DNA from: Pseudomonadota bacterium
GTDB taxonomy: Bacteria > Myxococcota_A > Polyangia > GCA-2747355
Length of the DNA stretch: 64,000 nucleotides
Direction: 5' to 3'
NCBI GenBank assembly: GCA_016702545.1
Contig: JADJDT010000005.1
Span: forward strand, 62,001 to 126,000
Shown: in pieces, positions 28,261 through 37,221 of the stretch
Numbering within the stretch: position 1 is the first letter of the stretch
Layout: each line of letters opens with the position of its first letter
Made by a program: the position numbers and the translations under genes
Notes under the pieces: model-generated
Told to the model about the DNA's origin: nothing
Database searches by the model: none
Seen by the model: only the letters and a program-made list of their open reading frames with translations

Positions 28261-29823
28261 TCAGGACGCGGGCGAAACCGCGTCCGCTGCCGAGGGCAGC
28301 TCGAGCTGGTAGCGCTCGACCAGCGCGCGCCCCTGCTCGGCATAGGGCGTGGCCGCGTAGTGGGCCAAGAGCTCTCCCAGACGCAGCGTCGCCGCGGCCG
28401 CATGGTGCAGCTCCAGGTGCAGCCTGGCGGCCTCGAGCAGGGCCTTTGGCCGCAGGGGGCTGTCCACGCGCGGCTCCGCCTGTTGCCCGGCCTGCTGCTC
28501 GGCCTGCTGCTCGGCCTGCTGCTCGGCCTGCTGCTCGAGCAGTTGCTCGTAGCAGACCAGCGCGGTCGCGCGATCGTCCGGAAGCGAGCAGCGCGCCAGC
28601 AACAGCCAGCTGCGCTCGCTCAGGCGCGGTTGCGGCTCACGGCGGCAGAGGTCCTGCCAGACGCGCCGCATCGTCGCCGCGTCACCCGTGCGGTGCAGGT
28701 TGTCGAGCGCCCGCTCGGCCGCCCGGCAAGCGCGCTGGAGCTCGCTCCCGCGCAGCGCCAGCTGGAACAGCTCGAAGGCCGCCTCGGGATGCTCCGGCTG
28801 CTGCGCGAGCAGCTGCTCGAAGCTGCGGCGGGCGCCCTCGTCGTCACCGCGCTCGCGGCGCTCGATGCCCTCGAGGTAGAGCGGCGGCGCCGGCCGCAGC
28901 GTCGCCTCGTCTTCGCTCCGCCCCGCCAGGCGCCGATCGAGGCCGGAGAGCCGCAGCAGCAGCGCGAGACCCGCGCCCCAGGCGAAGCCGCCAACGTGAG
29001 CCGAGTAGCCGATCGGCTGCGAGGGGCCCTCGAAGGACATGCCCACGAGCTGTTCGAGCAGCCACAGCGGCGCGGCCAAGTAGGCCGGCATGCTGAAGGT
29101 GCCCACGAAGAGGTGCCCCCACCACCACAGGTAGAGCAACCTGATGCGCGCCGTGGCCAGCACGATGAGGAAGGCCCCCATCGCCGCTGCCACCGCACCG
29201 GAGGCACCGATCAGCCCGTGCTGCGCGTCCCAGTCGTGCCACCAGCCGTAGCCGAGCGCCGCCACGACCGCGCCGCCCAGATAGAGGCCGCCCCACCAGC
29301 CGCGCCCCCAGCGGTCCTCGAGGTTGCAGCCGCACAACCACAGGAAGAGCATATTGCCCAGCAGGTGGAGCCAGCCGCCGTGCAAGAAGGCGTACGCCAC
29401 CAAGGTGCCGCCTCGATCGCCAGGACTGTAGGCGTAGCGCAGCAGGCCGAGCGCCCGCCGCTGCTGGTCACGCACCCTCAGCCACGCGGCCCGATCTCCC
29501 TCGTCGCCCAAGGGCAGGTGCCCGCGCTCGAGGTCGCAGACGAAGGCCTCCCGCACCGCGCGATAGTCGTCGGGGACGCGCTGCCGCTTGGTCGGTGACC
29601 AGCCCTGGAGCTCCGGACGACGCGCCGCGATCCAGCTCTCGCCGTGGCGCTGCCACAGCTCGCGCAGCAACGCCTGGCGCGCCCCCTCGGCGGCAGCGAG
29701 GCGCTGCGGGTCGGGGGCAATCCAGAGCCCCAGCAGGTGCACCAGCACGCAGGCGCCGATCAGCCCGTAGGTCAGCCAGGGCTGGCGATGAATCCCGCGA
29801 TCGTGGCCGATGGGGATGATCAT
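28261..29823 (-). CDS. rhomboid intramembrane serine protease with TPR-like tail
   Basis: A 520-residue rhomboid. After a first membrane helix (~17-36) comes a ~95-residue soluble insertion, then the core: AFLHGGWLHLLGNMLFL at ~146-162 (HxxxN oxyanion motif), GLIGASGAVAAAMGAF with the catalytic Ser at ~208, and YSAHVGGFAWG with the catalytic His at ~276. The C-terminal half is soluble and helical, compatible with TPR repeats, and contains a low-complexity EQQAEQQAEQQA stretch encoded by a 12-base tandem repeat at about 28484-28545. The active site is complete. It cleaves membrane proteins; substrate unknown. The start ATG lies 55 bases from a palindromic repeat upstream. Confidence 0.92.
   Translation of the reverse strand: MIIPIGHDRGIHRQPWLTYGLIGACVLVHLLGLWIAPDPQRLAAAEGARQALLRELWQRHGESWIAARRPELQGWSPTKRQRVPDDYRAVREAFVCDLERGHLPLGDEGDRAAWLRVRDQQRRALGLLRYAYSPGDRGGTLVAYAFLHGGWLHLLGNMLFLWLCGCNLEDRWGRGWWGGLYLGGAVVAALGYGWWHDWDAQHGLIGASGAVAAAMGAFLIVLATARIRLLYLWWWGHLFVGTFSMPAYLAAPLWLLEQLVGMSFEGPSQPIGYSAHVGGFAWGAGLALLLRLSGLDRRLAGRSEDEATLRPAPPLYLEGIERRERGDDEGARRSFEQLLAQQPEHPEAAFELFQLALRGSELQRACRAAERALDNLHRTGDAATMRRVWQDLCRREPQPRLSERSWLLLARCSLPDDRATALVCYEQLLEQQAEQQAEQQAEQQAGQQAEPRVDSPLRPKALLEAARLHLELHHAAAATLRLGELLAHYAATPYAEQGRALVERYQLELPSAADAVSPAS
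28484..28545. repeat. 12-bp tandem repeat in the rhomboid gene
   Basis: The unit GCCTGCTGCTCG repeats about five times with little change. On the minus strand it encodes Glu-Gln-Gln-Ala repeats in the C-terminal helical part of the rhomboid protein. The unit is a multiple of three, so copy changes keep the frame. Confidence 0.9.
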
Positions 29824-29878
29824 CGCCGCTGACCGCGGCCCGACCGAATCCTGACGCAGCAGCTCCCCGACCGGCTCC

Positions 29879-30024
29879 TAGGAGCCTGTCGGGAAATGTC
29901 GCGAGCCGCCCGAGCGCAAGGCGCCGCGAGGACCGGAGCGGAACGTACGGGCTGGTACGTGAGCACCGGACCGCAGCGGTAACGCAGCGATCGGGTGGCG
30001 CAGCAATTTCCCGACCGGCTCCTA
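29879..30024. mobile_element. 146-bp palindromic repeat element (MITE/REP-like)
   Basis: The left end TAGGAGCCTGTCGGGAAATG matches the reverse complement of the right end (AATTTCCCGACCGGCTCCTA) at 18 of 20 positions. The centre has a perfect hairpin ACGTAC-GGGCTG-GTACGT (29943-29960). A further half copy, CCCCGACCGGCTCCTA, abuts the left end, so two tips meet head to head. The right tip supplies the TAG stop of the minus-strand gene at 30022-30868. No protein is encoded. Similar palindromic repeats with a central GTAC hairpin occur in proteobacterial genomes; whether this copy moves is unknown. Confidence 0.7.
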
Positions 30025-30868
30025 AAGCGCATCGGGGCCCAGCGCCCGCTTCATCCGCTGCTGTAGCTGCTCCTCGACCTGGCGGCCGATCGCCGCGGGG
30101 GTGCCCCGCGCCAGGCGTGCCCGCGGCCCCACCCGGCTCGCTGTCGAAATAGGTGTAGTGCTGCGCCTCGAAGCGCTCCTCGGCCGACCCGTAGCGCGCG
30201 CTCAGCCGCGCGCGAAAACCGACCACGGCGTAGGGCAGGCGGTAGTTCGGCAGCTTGCTGGCGATGCCCAGCGCGATGCGCGTCGGCTGGGGCAGCTTGT
30301 TGATCGTCACGTCGTCGAGCGGCTCGATCGAGGGCTCGACCTGCTCGAGCGTGACGCCCACCTCGCGCGCAAAGCGCGCGACCGCGGCGCCGATATCGCC
30401 GGTGCCGGGCGGATGCCCGAGGCGCAGCAAGGCCTGTCGTAGATCCTGCGCCTGCGCGTGAAAGGCGAAGCGCAGCTCATTGGCGCGGTAGGAGCAGTAC
30501 ATGCGATGGCCGATCAGCCCGAGCAGCCCGAGCAGCGACAGGCCGATCAACGGCAGGACCCAGGCCCCGCGGGCCCCCGCCGGCGATCCCGCCACGCGCG
30601 CCGTCGCCGTGCTCCCCGGACCCGTCGCCCGACGATGATCGACGACCACGCGCGGCGACCCCGACCCGCTGGTAGGCCGTCGCGCCGCACCCGCTGCGCC
30701 CACGCTGCTATCGACGTCCCCGGCGCCCGCAGGCGCGGCCGGCGCCGTGCCACCCGTGCTGCGCCGCGGTCGTGAATCGTCGAGTTCGATCTCGCCGTCG
30801 AAGCGGTCGAAGTCCGTCGGCCCGCCGCTGCCCCGACCGCCCCCGCTGCCCGTACTGCGTTGTGTCAT
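30022..30868 (-). CDS. membrane protein of unknown function, frameshifted near its end
   Basis: Not recognised. The N-terminal ~100 residues are Gly/Ser/Pro/Arg-rich and acidic in places (FDRFDGEIELDDS), followed by one membrane helix (WVLPLIGLSLLGLLGLIG) and an extracytoplasmic domain of about 150 residues containing LGHPPGTGDIGAAVARFAREVG, IEPLDDVTINKLP and YRLPYAVVGFRARLSARYG. After HYTYFDSEPG near base 30130 the frame must shift by one to read GTPAAIGRQVEEQLQQRMK and end ALGPDAL-TAG at 30022; otherwise it runs on through the palindromic element into antisense rhomboid DNA. The TAG belongs to the tip of that element. Tat/TPR signals are absent; topology N-in is inferred. Confidence 0.7.
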
Positions 30869-30924
30869 GCGCTGAGCCTAACGATCCCACTCTGCGCGAG
30901 CAAGGAACCGGGTGACCTCCCGGC

Positions 30925-31662
30925 CTACCGCCGTCGCTGTCGCGCCGCCTCATACACCAGCACGGCCGTCGCGCTGGCGACGTTGAGCGCCGCCATCGGC
31001 CCGGGCGTCGGAATCGTCAGTAGGAAGTCGCAGGCCTTGGCCACGCCCGGCCGCAGGCCGCGCTGCTCGCTGCCCAGCACCAACGCGAGCGGCCCCGCCA
31101 GGTCGACCTCGGCCGGCACCTGCCCGCCGCGCTCCACCGTGCCGGCGACCCAGACCCCGTGCTCCTTCAGCTGCTCCAGCGCGCGCGTCAGGTTCGTCAC
31201 CCGCGCGCAAGGCAGATGCTCGGTCGCGCCCGACGACACGCGCACCACCAGCGGCGTCACGCCCGCGCAGCGGTCCTTGGTCAGCACCATGCCCGTCGCA
31301 CCGAGCACGGCCGCGGCGCGAAACATCGCGCCGAGGTTCTGCGGATCCGTCACGCCATCGACGGCGACGAGCAGCGGCGCGCGCGCCGCCTCGGCTGGCA
31401 CCAAATCCTCCAGCTCGAGATAGACGTAGTCGCCGACGATCGCCGCGACGCCTTGATGCGATTCGCCAGCGCAGAGCGTGTCGAGCTGCTCACGCGGCAC
31501 GACCTGCAAGGGGACCCCGCGCGCCTCGGCGACGTCACGCAGCGCCTGGAGGGCCTCGGCCGCGGCGCTGCGCTCGGCCGCCAGCCACAGGCTCTGGACC
31601 TCGCCCGCTCGCCGCCGCAGCAGCTCGCCGACCGGACGCACGCCGTAGACCAGGCGCGACAT
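30925..31662 (-). CDS. rlmB: SpoU-family 23S rRNA 2'-O-methyltransferase RlmB-like
   Basis: Cytoplasmic SAM-dependent RNA methyltransferase of the SPOUT/TrmH class, 245 residues. The N-terminal substrate-binding domain starts MSRLVYGVRPVGELLRR and has ESHQGVAAIVGDYVY. The three knotted motifs are VDGVTDPQNLGAMFRAA, LALVLGSEQRGLRPGVAKACD and IPTPGPMAALNVASATAVLVYEA. This is the RlmB/TrmH-group layout that methylates G2251 of 23S rRNA, though target specificity cannot be fixed from sequence. The initiating ATG has GGGGCGGGG upstream. It is 20 bases after the TPR-zincin gene on the same strand. Confidence 0.9.
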   Translation of the reverse strand: MSRLVYGVRPVGELLRRRAGEVQSLWLAAERSAAAEALQALRDVAEARGVPLQVVPREQLDTLCAGESHQGVAAIVGDYVYLELEDLVPAEAARAPLLVAVDGVTDPQNLGAMFRAAAVLGATGMVLTKDRCAGVTPLVVRVSSGATEHLPCARVTNLTRALEQLKEHGVWVAGTVERGGQVPAEVDLAGPLALVLGSEQRGLRPGVAKACDFLLTIPTPGPMAALNVASATAVLVYEAARQRRR

Positions 31663-31682
31663 CGCCCCGCCCCCGGATCGCG

Positions 31683-32807
31683 CTAGGCCGACGGCGCCCC
31701 GTCGTCAGGGCCGCCGAGCAAGCGCTCGGTCTCCTCCGACGACAGCGCGAAAAAGACGGCGGACTCATCGACGAGCGCGCGAAAGAGCTCCTCGCCCAAG
31801 CCCTCCGCCCCGCCGGCGAAGCGTTCGACGTTGCGCTGATAGACGAAGATCGCCGTCAGCAGCGGCTGCGGCGGGGCCTCGATCTTGCGGCGCGCGCGCC
31901 GGCCGTTGCCGGGCCCGCCGGTGGGCTCGGCTTGCACGACGCCCGCCGGACGCCCGGCAAACAACACGGGAACGCGCGGATCGAGGCCCTCGACCACGAG
32001 CTCGACCGGCGGCATGGCGCGGAAAAAACGCGGCGCCGCGCGCAACTGCCCACCGAGTTCACCGGGCAGCCGGGCCAGCGCCTGCTCCAGCAGCGCGGCG
32101 AAGTCCTCCGCCGACACCGCCCACGAGGGCGCCTGCTGCGTGTCCTCGGCGGCGTGTACCTCGAGAAAGCACTGCTGCGCGCCCGCCAGGTCGCCATCGA
32201 TGTCGCGCACCATGCCGAGGAAATAAAGCGCGTCGATCCGCGTCCCAGGGTGCTCGCTCGCCTGCTGCAGCACGTCCTTGGCGCGCTCGTATTGCTCGAG
32301 GTCGACACACACGCGGCCCAGGCGCAGCAGGTTGGCCGGATCGGCGTAGGGCGGCGGGGGCAAGCGCTCGACCGCGCGCCGGGCATGTTCGAGCTCGCCC
32401 AGGCCGATCTGTGCCTCGGCGCGCAGCAGCCCCAGGTCGAGCTGATCCTCCTCGGTCGCGATCTCGGCGGCCTCGTCGAGGTACTGCAGCGCGAGCGCAT
32501 ACTGCCGCAGCGGATGCACCGCCACATCGGCGGCGTAGATCATCGCGTCGACGTACTCGGGGTCGACCTCGAGCGCATGCCGAAAGAGCTCCAGCGCCTC
32601 CTCGGCATCCCCGTCGGCGGCCACGATCGCCCCGAGCAAGGTGTGCCCCTCGGGGTTCTCGGGCTCGAGCTCGAGCACGCGCTCGGCCGACACCCGGGCA
32701 GCCAATAATTCGCCGCGGCCCAGCAAGTCCCAGCCGCGGTCCAAAGAAGCCGTGAGCTCGTCCATGTCGATCGGGCTTTCCATATCAATCGGGCTCTCTT
32801 CCACCAT
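31683..32807 (-). CDS. TPR protein with degenerate minimal-zincin domain
   Basis: A 374-residue soluble protein. The start region repeats SPIDM (MVEESPIDMESPIDM). Residues ~20-200 form five or so TPR units (AARVSAERVLELEPENPEGHTLL is the first). The C-terminal ~150 residues align with the minimal metallopeptidase family PF06262 (Zincin_1): a SAEDFAALLEQALARLP helix, PPVELVVEG, a LLTAIFVYQRNVERFA strand, and then LVDESAVFFALSSEETERL where active members have a HExxHxxG motif. Here the zinc-binding His residues are replaced (DESAV), so catalysis is unlikely. The ATG at 32807 is chosen because the TPR region starts directly after it. Divergent from the lipoprotein gene at 32834. Confidence 0.85.
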   Translation of the reverse strand: MVEESPIDMESPIDMDELTASLDRGWDLLGRGELLAARVSAERVLELEPENPEGHTLLGAIVAADGDAEEALELFRHALEVDPEYVDAMIYAADVAVHPLRQYALALQYLDEAAEIATEEDQLDLGLLRAEAQIGLGELEHARRAVERLPPPPYADPANLLRLGRVCVDLEQYERAKDVLQQASEHPGTRIDALYFLGMVRDIDGDLAGAQQCFLEVHAAEDTQQAPSWAVSAEDFAALLEQALARLPGELGGQLRAAPRFFRAMPPVELVVEGLDPRVPVLFAGRPAGVVQAEPTGGPGNGRRARRKIEAPPQPLLTAIFVYQRNVERFAGGAEGLGEELFRALVDESAVFFALSSEETERLLGGPDDGAPSA

Positions 32808-32833
32808 GGCGGCGCGGAGTATAGCATGCGTCG

Positions 32834-34548
32834 GTGGGCGCCAGCGGTTGCAGCAACGAGCGTTCGATCGAGCCCACGACGCGCCTGGCGTGGCGACCGC
32901 GCGGCCCCCGATCGCGGCTGGCTCGACCTGCGCTGCTGCTGCTGTTCGCCGGCTGCGACCGTCCCCTGCGGCCCCCTGCTGCTCCCACACGGTCTTCAAG
33001 CCCAACACTCGCTCAGCCCGCCGACGACCGCCTGGCGGCAGGCCTGGCGGCCGCACGCCAGAGCGACTACGCCCACGCGCGCCTGTGGCTCGGACCCTGG
33101 GGCGATCCCGGGCACGCCCCCCCGCACGTCGGGGCGCTGACGGCGCTGGCCCAGGCCGAGGAGGCCACGGGCGCCAACCTCGACGCCGCGCGGCATTGGT
33201 CGCGCCTGCACGCGCTCGGCCGAGACGAGGGTGAGCGGGCCTATGCGGCGCGGCGCGTGGCCCAGCTCGTCGCCGAGCGCCTGCGCAGCGATCAGCTCGC
33301 GCTGCTCGCCCGTGGCTCCAGCGCGCCCGCGAACGACCTCGCGCGGCTGCTGGCCCAGCAACGGCTGCGGGAGCAGGCCACGGCCCCCACCCCACCCCAG
33401 CCCCTCGGCGCCCAGCCACCCGTGATCGGCGTGCTCTTGAGTACCGAGGGCCCCTATCGCGCGATCGCCGCGCTCGCCGTGACAGGCGCGATGGCCGCGC
33501 TCGGCCAAGCTGCGAGCGCGAGCTTGGCCGAGGTGGAGCTCGTGCTGCGCCCGCTCGGCCGCGACCCGGCCGCGGCGGTCGAGGCCCTGGTGCGCGCCGA
33601 ACCGCTGGTCGCCCTGATCGGTGCCTGCGATCCCACGGCGGCGGTCAGCGTGGCCGAGGCTGCGCGGCGACACGGCCTGCCGTGGCTCTCGCTGGCCCCC
33701 GCCCTCGCCGGCGGGGCCGATCCGACCACGCTGCGACTGCTGCCCGACAACGCCGCGCGCGCCCGTGCGCTGGCGGACCACGCCGCCCTGGCGCGACCGC
33801 GTGGCAGCGTGGCCGTGCTGGCGCCGGAGAGCCCCTTCGGTCACGAAGTAGCCCAGGCCTTCGTCGCACGGGCCGTGATCCGCGGCTTGCGCCCCTTGCG
33901 CGTGCTCTTCTACCCACCGGCGACGGTCGGCTTCAAGGCGCTGGCCACCACGCTCGCGGCTCTCGCACCAGGGATCGTCTTGCTGGCGGATAGCGCGCCG
34001 CGCCTGGCGCTGATCGCTCCCGCGCTGGCGCTGGCCGGATTGGGCCCCGCGGCCAGCACCGCAGCGGCGGGCCAGGCGCCGGCGGGCGCACGCACGCTGC
34101 TGCTCGCCACGGCGGATGGCGTCGACGCCGCGCAGCTGCGCCGCAGCGCGCGCTACCTCAGCGGGGCCGTGCTGGCGCCCGGCTTCTACCCCGCCAGCCG
34201 CGAGCCCGCGACGACGACGCTGATCGCGCGCTACACCGCGCAGCAGGGCCAGGCGCCGCGCCTCGTCGATGCCCTGACCCATGACGCCGTGATCGCGGTG
34301 CGCCTGCGCTTGGCGGCGGGGGCGCGCACCGGCCCGGCGCTGATACAGGCGCTGCACCAGCGCCCCTCGCAGCAGCAGCAGCAGCAGCGCCCACGCTCAC
34401 GGGCCCGCTCTTCTTCGAGGCCAACGGTCAGCGCGGCGACTCGCCCGCGCTTTACGAGCTGCGGGGCGATGGCGCCCTGCCCTGCTGCTCGACGACGGCC
34501 TCACCGGCGAAGGGCGCCAGCCGGGCCAGCACCGCGGCGTGGCAGTGA
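32834..34548 (+). CDS. LpoA-like / periplasmic-binding-fold lipoprotein, frameshifted
   Basis: Predicted lipoprotein: hydrophobic RPALLLLFAGCDRP ends in a lipobox-like FAGC. A helical TPR-like N-terminal part (~50-180) precedes a type I periplasmic-binding domain beginning PPVIGVLLSTEGPYRAIAALAVTGAM, with VALIGACDPTAAVSVAEAA, GSVAVLAPESPFGHEVAQAF and a beta-strand/loop pattern to ~residue 500. This resembles penicillin-binding-protein activator LpoA and branched-chain amino acid binding proteins. Immediately after six CAG codons (34370-34387) one base is missing: the shifted frame reads PTLTGPLFFEANGQRGD, the usual family ending, and stops at 34546. The unshifted frame is nonsense antisense to cysQ. 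Start uncertain; the GTG at 32834 is used. Confidence 0.75.
34370..34387. repeat. six CAG codons at a frameshift site
   Basis: Six perfect CAG triplets encode Gln6 in the LpoA-like protein. Bases directly after them (34388-34392) are one short for the conserved reading frame to continue. This could be a slippage mutation or a sequencing error in a short repeat. Confidence 0.85.
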
Positions 34549-35327
34549 CCGTTGCTGGCCACGATCCCGCCCTCGAGCCGCAGCCGCGTCGGGTCGTCGT
34601 AGACCAGCGCGCGACCACGCAGGTCCGTCATGCTTCCCCCGGCCGCCGCCAGCAGGGCCTCGGGCGCGCAGGTATCCCACAGCTTGCAGTGCCCATCGGG
34701 ATTGACGTAGAGGTCGCGCTCCCCGCGGGCGATGGCCGCGACCTTCAGACCGACGCTGCCCAGCCGCTGCTCGTCGCGCGCCCCCACCGCCGCCCGCGCC
34801 GCCTCCGTGCGCGCGCTGCGATGGGAGTAGCTGCTGACCAACCGCGCCTGCGCCGGATCGGCCACCGCGCTCGGCCGCAGCGGCTCGCGCTCGCCCGCGT
34901 GGAGGGCGAAGGCCGGTAGCCCCACCCCACCGCAGTAGGTCAGGCCGCTCAGCGGCGCGTGGACCACGCCCAGCACGGGGCGCGCGCCCACCAGCAGGCC
35001 GATCATCACGCAGAAGCCCTCGCGGCCGGCGAGGAAGTCGCGCGTCCCGTCGAGCGGATCGACCAGCCAGGCGCGCTCGTAATGCACCCAGCTCGCGCGA
35101 TCGGCCTGCTCCTCCGCCAGCACCCCGTCGCCCGGAAAGGCGTCCCGCAGGCGTTCGAGGATCACGGCCTCCGCCGCGCGATCAGCCACGCTGACCGGCT
35201 CACCGCGGTCCTTGTGCTCGATCGTCACCGTCTGACCGAAGTAGCCGCGCAGCACCGCCCCCGCCGCCTCGGCCGCGGCGACAGCCAACTTCAGCTCGGC
35301 GTCCAAGCCACTCGTGGCCCCACTCAT
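34452..35327 (-). CDS. 3'(2'),5'-bisphosphate nucleotidase / inositol-phosphatase family (CysQ-like)
   Basis: Li+-sensitive Mg2+-dependent phosphatase of about 291 residues that typically hydrolyses PAP (3'-phosphoadenosine 5'-phosphate), a by-product of sulfate assimilation, or inositol monophosphate. Key motifs are FPGDGVLAEEQAD (metal-binding Glu), WLVDPLDGTRDFLAGREGF (metal-binding Asp pair and Thr) and the C-terminal LWDTCAPEALLAAAGG. The ATG at 35327 is chosen since the extension above it overlaps the promoter of the initiator tRNA and is not conserved. The 3' end runs convergent to and overlaps the lipoprotein gene by 97 bases, so one of the two ends may be misplaced by the frameshift described there. 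PAP versus inositol substrate is undecided. Confidence 0.88.
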   Translation of the reverse strand: MSGATSGLDAELKLAVAAAEAAGAVLRGYFGQTVTIEHKDRGEPVSVADRAAEAVILERLRDAFPGDGVLAEEQADRASWVHYERAWLVDPLDGTRDFLAGREGFCVMIGLLVGARPVLGVVHAPLSGLTYCGGVGLPAFALHAGEREPLRPSAVADPAQARLVSSYSHRSARTEAARAAVGARDEQRLGSVGLKVAAIARGERDLYVNPDGHCKLWDTCAPEALLAAAGGSMTDLRGRALVYDDPTRLRLEGGIVASNGHCHAAVLARLAPFAGEAVVEQQGRAPSPRSS

Positions 35328-35356
35328 GGCCGCAGCCTGCGGCCATCGGCGCGCGC

Positions 35357-35385
35357 TTGACAAGGGGCGATCGCTAACGTAAGAA
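35357..35385 (+). promoter_or_regulatory. probable sigma-70 promoter for initiator tRNA
   Basis: TTGACA (35357-35362) is a perfect -35 hexamer; 17 bases later TAAGAA (35380-35385) is a weak -10. The initiator tRNA starts 13 bases further on, at a plausible distance for a transcript with a very short leader. Confidence 0.5.
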
Positions 35386-35398
35386 CCTCTCACCTTGA

Positions 35399-35472
<74 letters not shown>

Positions 35473-35480
35473 CTGAAGAG

Positions 35481-35519
35481 AACGCGGCGTTAGCCCTCAC
35501 CGGCTAACGCCGCGTTTTT
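35481..35519 (+). terminator. strong intrinsic terminator after tRNA-fMet
   Basis: A perfect 15-bp stem, AACGCGGCGTTAGCC (35481-35495) with GGCTAACGCCGCGTT (35502-35516), closes a six-base loop CTCACC and is followed by a T run. It ends the tRNA transcript nine bases after the tRNA. Two copies of TTTTTGTATTTGGG follow directly (about 35515-35541). Confidence 0.95.
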
Positions 35520-35622
35520 GTATTTGGGTTTTTGTATTTGGGTTCCTGTATTCGGGCTGGGCGCCAGCGCCAACGCGGCGCGGTCCACCGCCGCTCCCGA
35601 GGGCCGGACCGCTCCACGCCCG

Positions 35623-37221
35623 TCACGAGGTAGCGATCAGGCGCGCCGCGCGGTAGCCGACGAGCATGCTCGGGGCGTTCAGCGCCGACACCGGGACGCT
35701 CGGGATCACCGAGGCATCGGCCACGCGCAGGCGCGACACGCCGCGCACGCGCAGCTCGGGGTCGACGACGGCGGAGGGCGCGGTGCCCATCGCGCAGGTG
35801 CCGGCGTAGTGGTAGGTGGTCATCGCGTTCTTGCGCACGAAGCGCGCGAGCTGCTCGTCGGTCTCGGCCTTGGGGCCTGGCATCACCTCGCGATTGCCCC
35901 AGCCCGTGAGCGCAGCGGTCTGCGCGATGCGCCGCGCCTGCCGCACGCCCGCGATCGTCGTCGCCAGGTCCTCGGGGTCGCCGAAGTAGTTCGGATCGAT
36001 CTCCAGCTCCCGCTCCACCTTCGTCGAAACCAGGCGCACGCGCCCCCGGCTCCGCGGCTTACCGAGGATCACGACGATGCCGTAGAGGTGGTTGACGAAG
36101 CGGCGCAGCGCGCCGCTGAGGAAGGCCAGGCGCACGCCCGCGCGCACCAGCCCCGACATCGGCGGCAGGCGCCTCAAGGCCGGGGGCAAGATCATCGACG
36201 GGAGCAGCCGGATCGTCGCCTCGCGTAGCGAGGAGCGCGCCGGATAGAACACGAAGCAGGTATCCGACTGCCCCTGCGGCAGCGCGCTCTGGGTGTTGAT
36301 CCGCTGAAAGCCATAGAGCTGCGGGTAATGAAAGTCGACCTCGCGCTGGCCCTTGAAGAAGAGCGTGATGTTCGGATGGTCGTGGAAGTTCTCCCCGACC
36401 GCGGGCGCATCGACGAGCACGGGGATCTGCTGCGCCGCGAGCTGCGCCTCGGGCCCGATGCCGGAGAGCATCAGCAGCTTCGGCGTCTCCAGCGTGCCAC
36501 CGCACAGGACCACCTCGCGGCGCGCCGTCGCTGTCGCGACCTCGCCTTCGCGCTCGTATTCCACGCCGATAGCGCGGCGCTGATCGTCGAAGAGCACCCG
36601 TCGCGCGCGCGCGCCGGTCTGCAGCACCAGCGTCGTCGAGCCCCCCTCGAGCAGCGGCTTGACGAAGGCGACGTACGAGCTGCGCCGCCGATCGCCCTGA
36701 TAGTTCATCCACTCATAGCCGAGCACGCCATCGAGCTCGCCATCGTTGAGGTCGTCCTGGCGACGCAGGCCCGCCTGCTCGGCCGCGCTGATGCAGACCT
36801 CGCTCAGCTCGGTGGCCGGCCGCTTGTTGATGATCAGCTGCTGCTCCAGCGTCGCGAACTCGTCCCGGACATCGTCCCACTGCCACCCCGGCGGCCACTC
36901 GTTGAAGTCCGCCACCGACCCCCGCAGATAGACCATCCCGTTGACCGATCCGCTCCCGCCCATGCCCCGCCCGGACCCCATGAAGAGCGAGCGCTTCCCG
37001 CACGCCGCCTGGCGGACGGAGTGGCGCTGCCAGATCACACGGTCGTTGGCGAAGGCATCCTTGTAGCCATCGGCGCTCAGCGTCTCGGGGTTCGCCTCCG
37101 CGGCGTCGCCCGCCTCGAGCAAGAGCACGCCGCGTCGCGTGCGCGTCGCCAGCTCGCCAGCCACCACGCACCCAGCCGATCCCCCGCCGACCACGATGTA
37201 ATCGTATTCCCCGTGAGCCAT
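35623..37221 (-). CDS. GMC oxidoreductase, choline/alcohol dehydrogenase-like
   Basis: FAD flavoenzyme of 532 residues. The Rossmann motif YDYIVVGGGSAGCVVAGELA opens the protein, then GMGGSGSVNGMVYLRGS (GMC signature 1), the GPEAQLAAQQIPVLVDAP segment preceded by LCGGTLETPKLLMLSGIG (signature 2), and the C-terminal TTYHYAGTCAMG with RVADASVIPSVPVSALNAPSMLVG. The catalytic His of YHYAGTC is present, as is the second (Asn) position. No signal peptide, so cytoplasmic or peripheral. Unlike the GMC protein at 16.4-18.2 kb it belongs to the choline dehydrogenase-type subgroup with no partner subunit gene. Substrate unknown. The gene is between two tRNA genes, facing the initiator tRNA terminator. 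Confidence 0.92.
   Translation of the reverse strand: MAHGEYDYIVVGGGSAGCVVAGELATRTRRGVLLLEAGDAAEANPETLSADGYKDAFANDRVIWQRHSVRQAACGKRSLFMGSGRGMGGSGSVNGMVYLRGSVADFNEWPPGWQWDDVRDEFATLEQQLIINKRPATELSEVCISAAEQAGLRRQDDLNDGELDGVLGYEWMNYQGDRRRSSYVAFVKPLLEGGSTTLVLQTGARARRVLFDDQRRAIGVEYEREGEVATATARREVVLCGGTLETPKLLMLSGIGPEAQLAAQQIPVLVDAPAVGENFHDHPNITLFFKGQREVDFHYPQLYGFQRINTQSALPQGQSDTCFVFYPARSSLREATIRLLPSMILPPALRRLPPMSGLVRAGVRLAFLSGALRRFVNHLYGIVVILGKPRSRGRVRLVSTKVERELEIDPNYFGDPEDLATTIAGVRQARRIAQTAALTGWGNREVMPGPKAETDEQLARFVRKNAMTTYHYAGTCAMGTAPSAVVDPELRVRGVSRLRVADASVIPSVPVSALNAPSMLVGYRAARLIATS

Noticed and set aside
29468..30020. Continuation of the membrane-protein frame through the palindromic element
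   Set aside because: Antisense to the rhomboid gene; the shifted frame ends properly at the TAG at 30022.
35515..35558. Two to three copies of TTTTTGTATTTGGG after the tRNA-fMet terminator
   Set aside because: Short, probably slippage from the T run of the terminator; no function evident.
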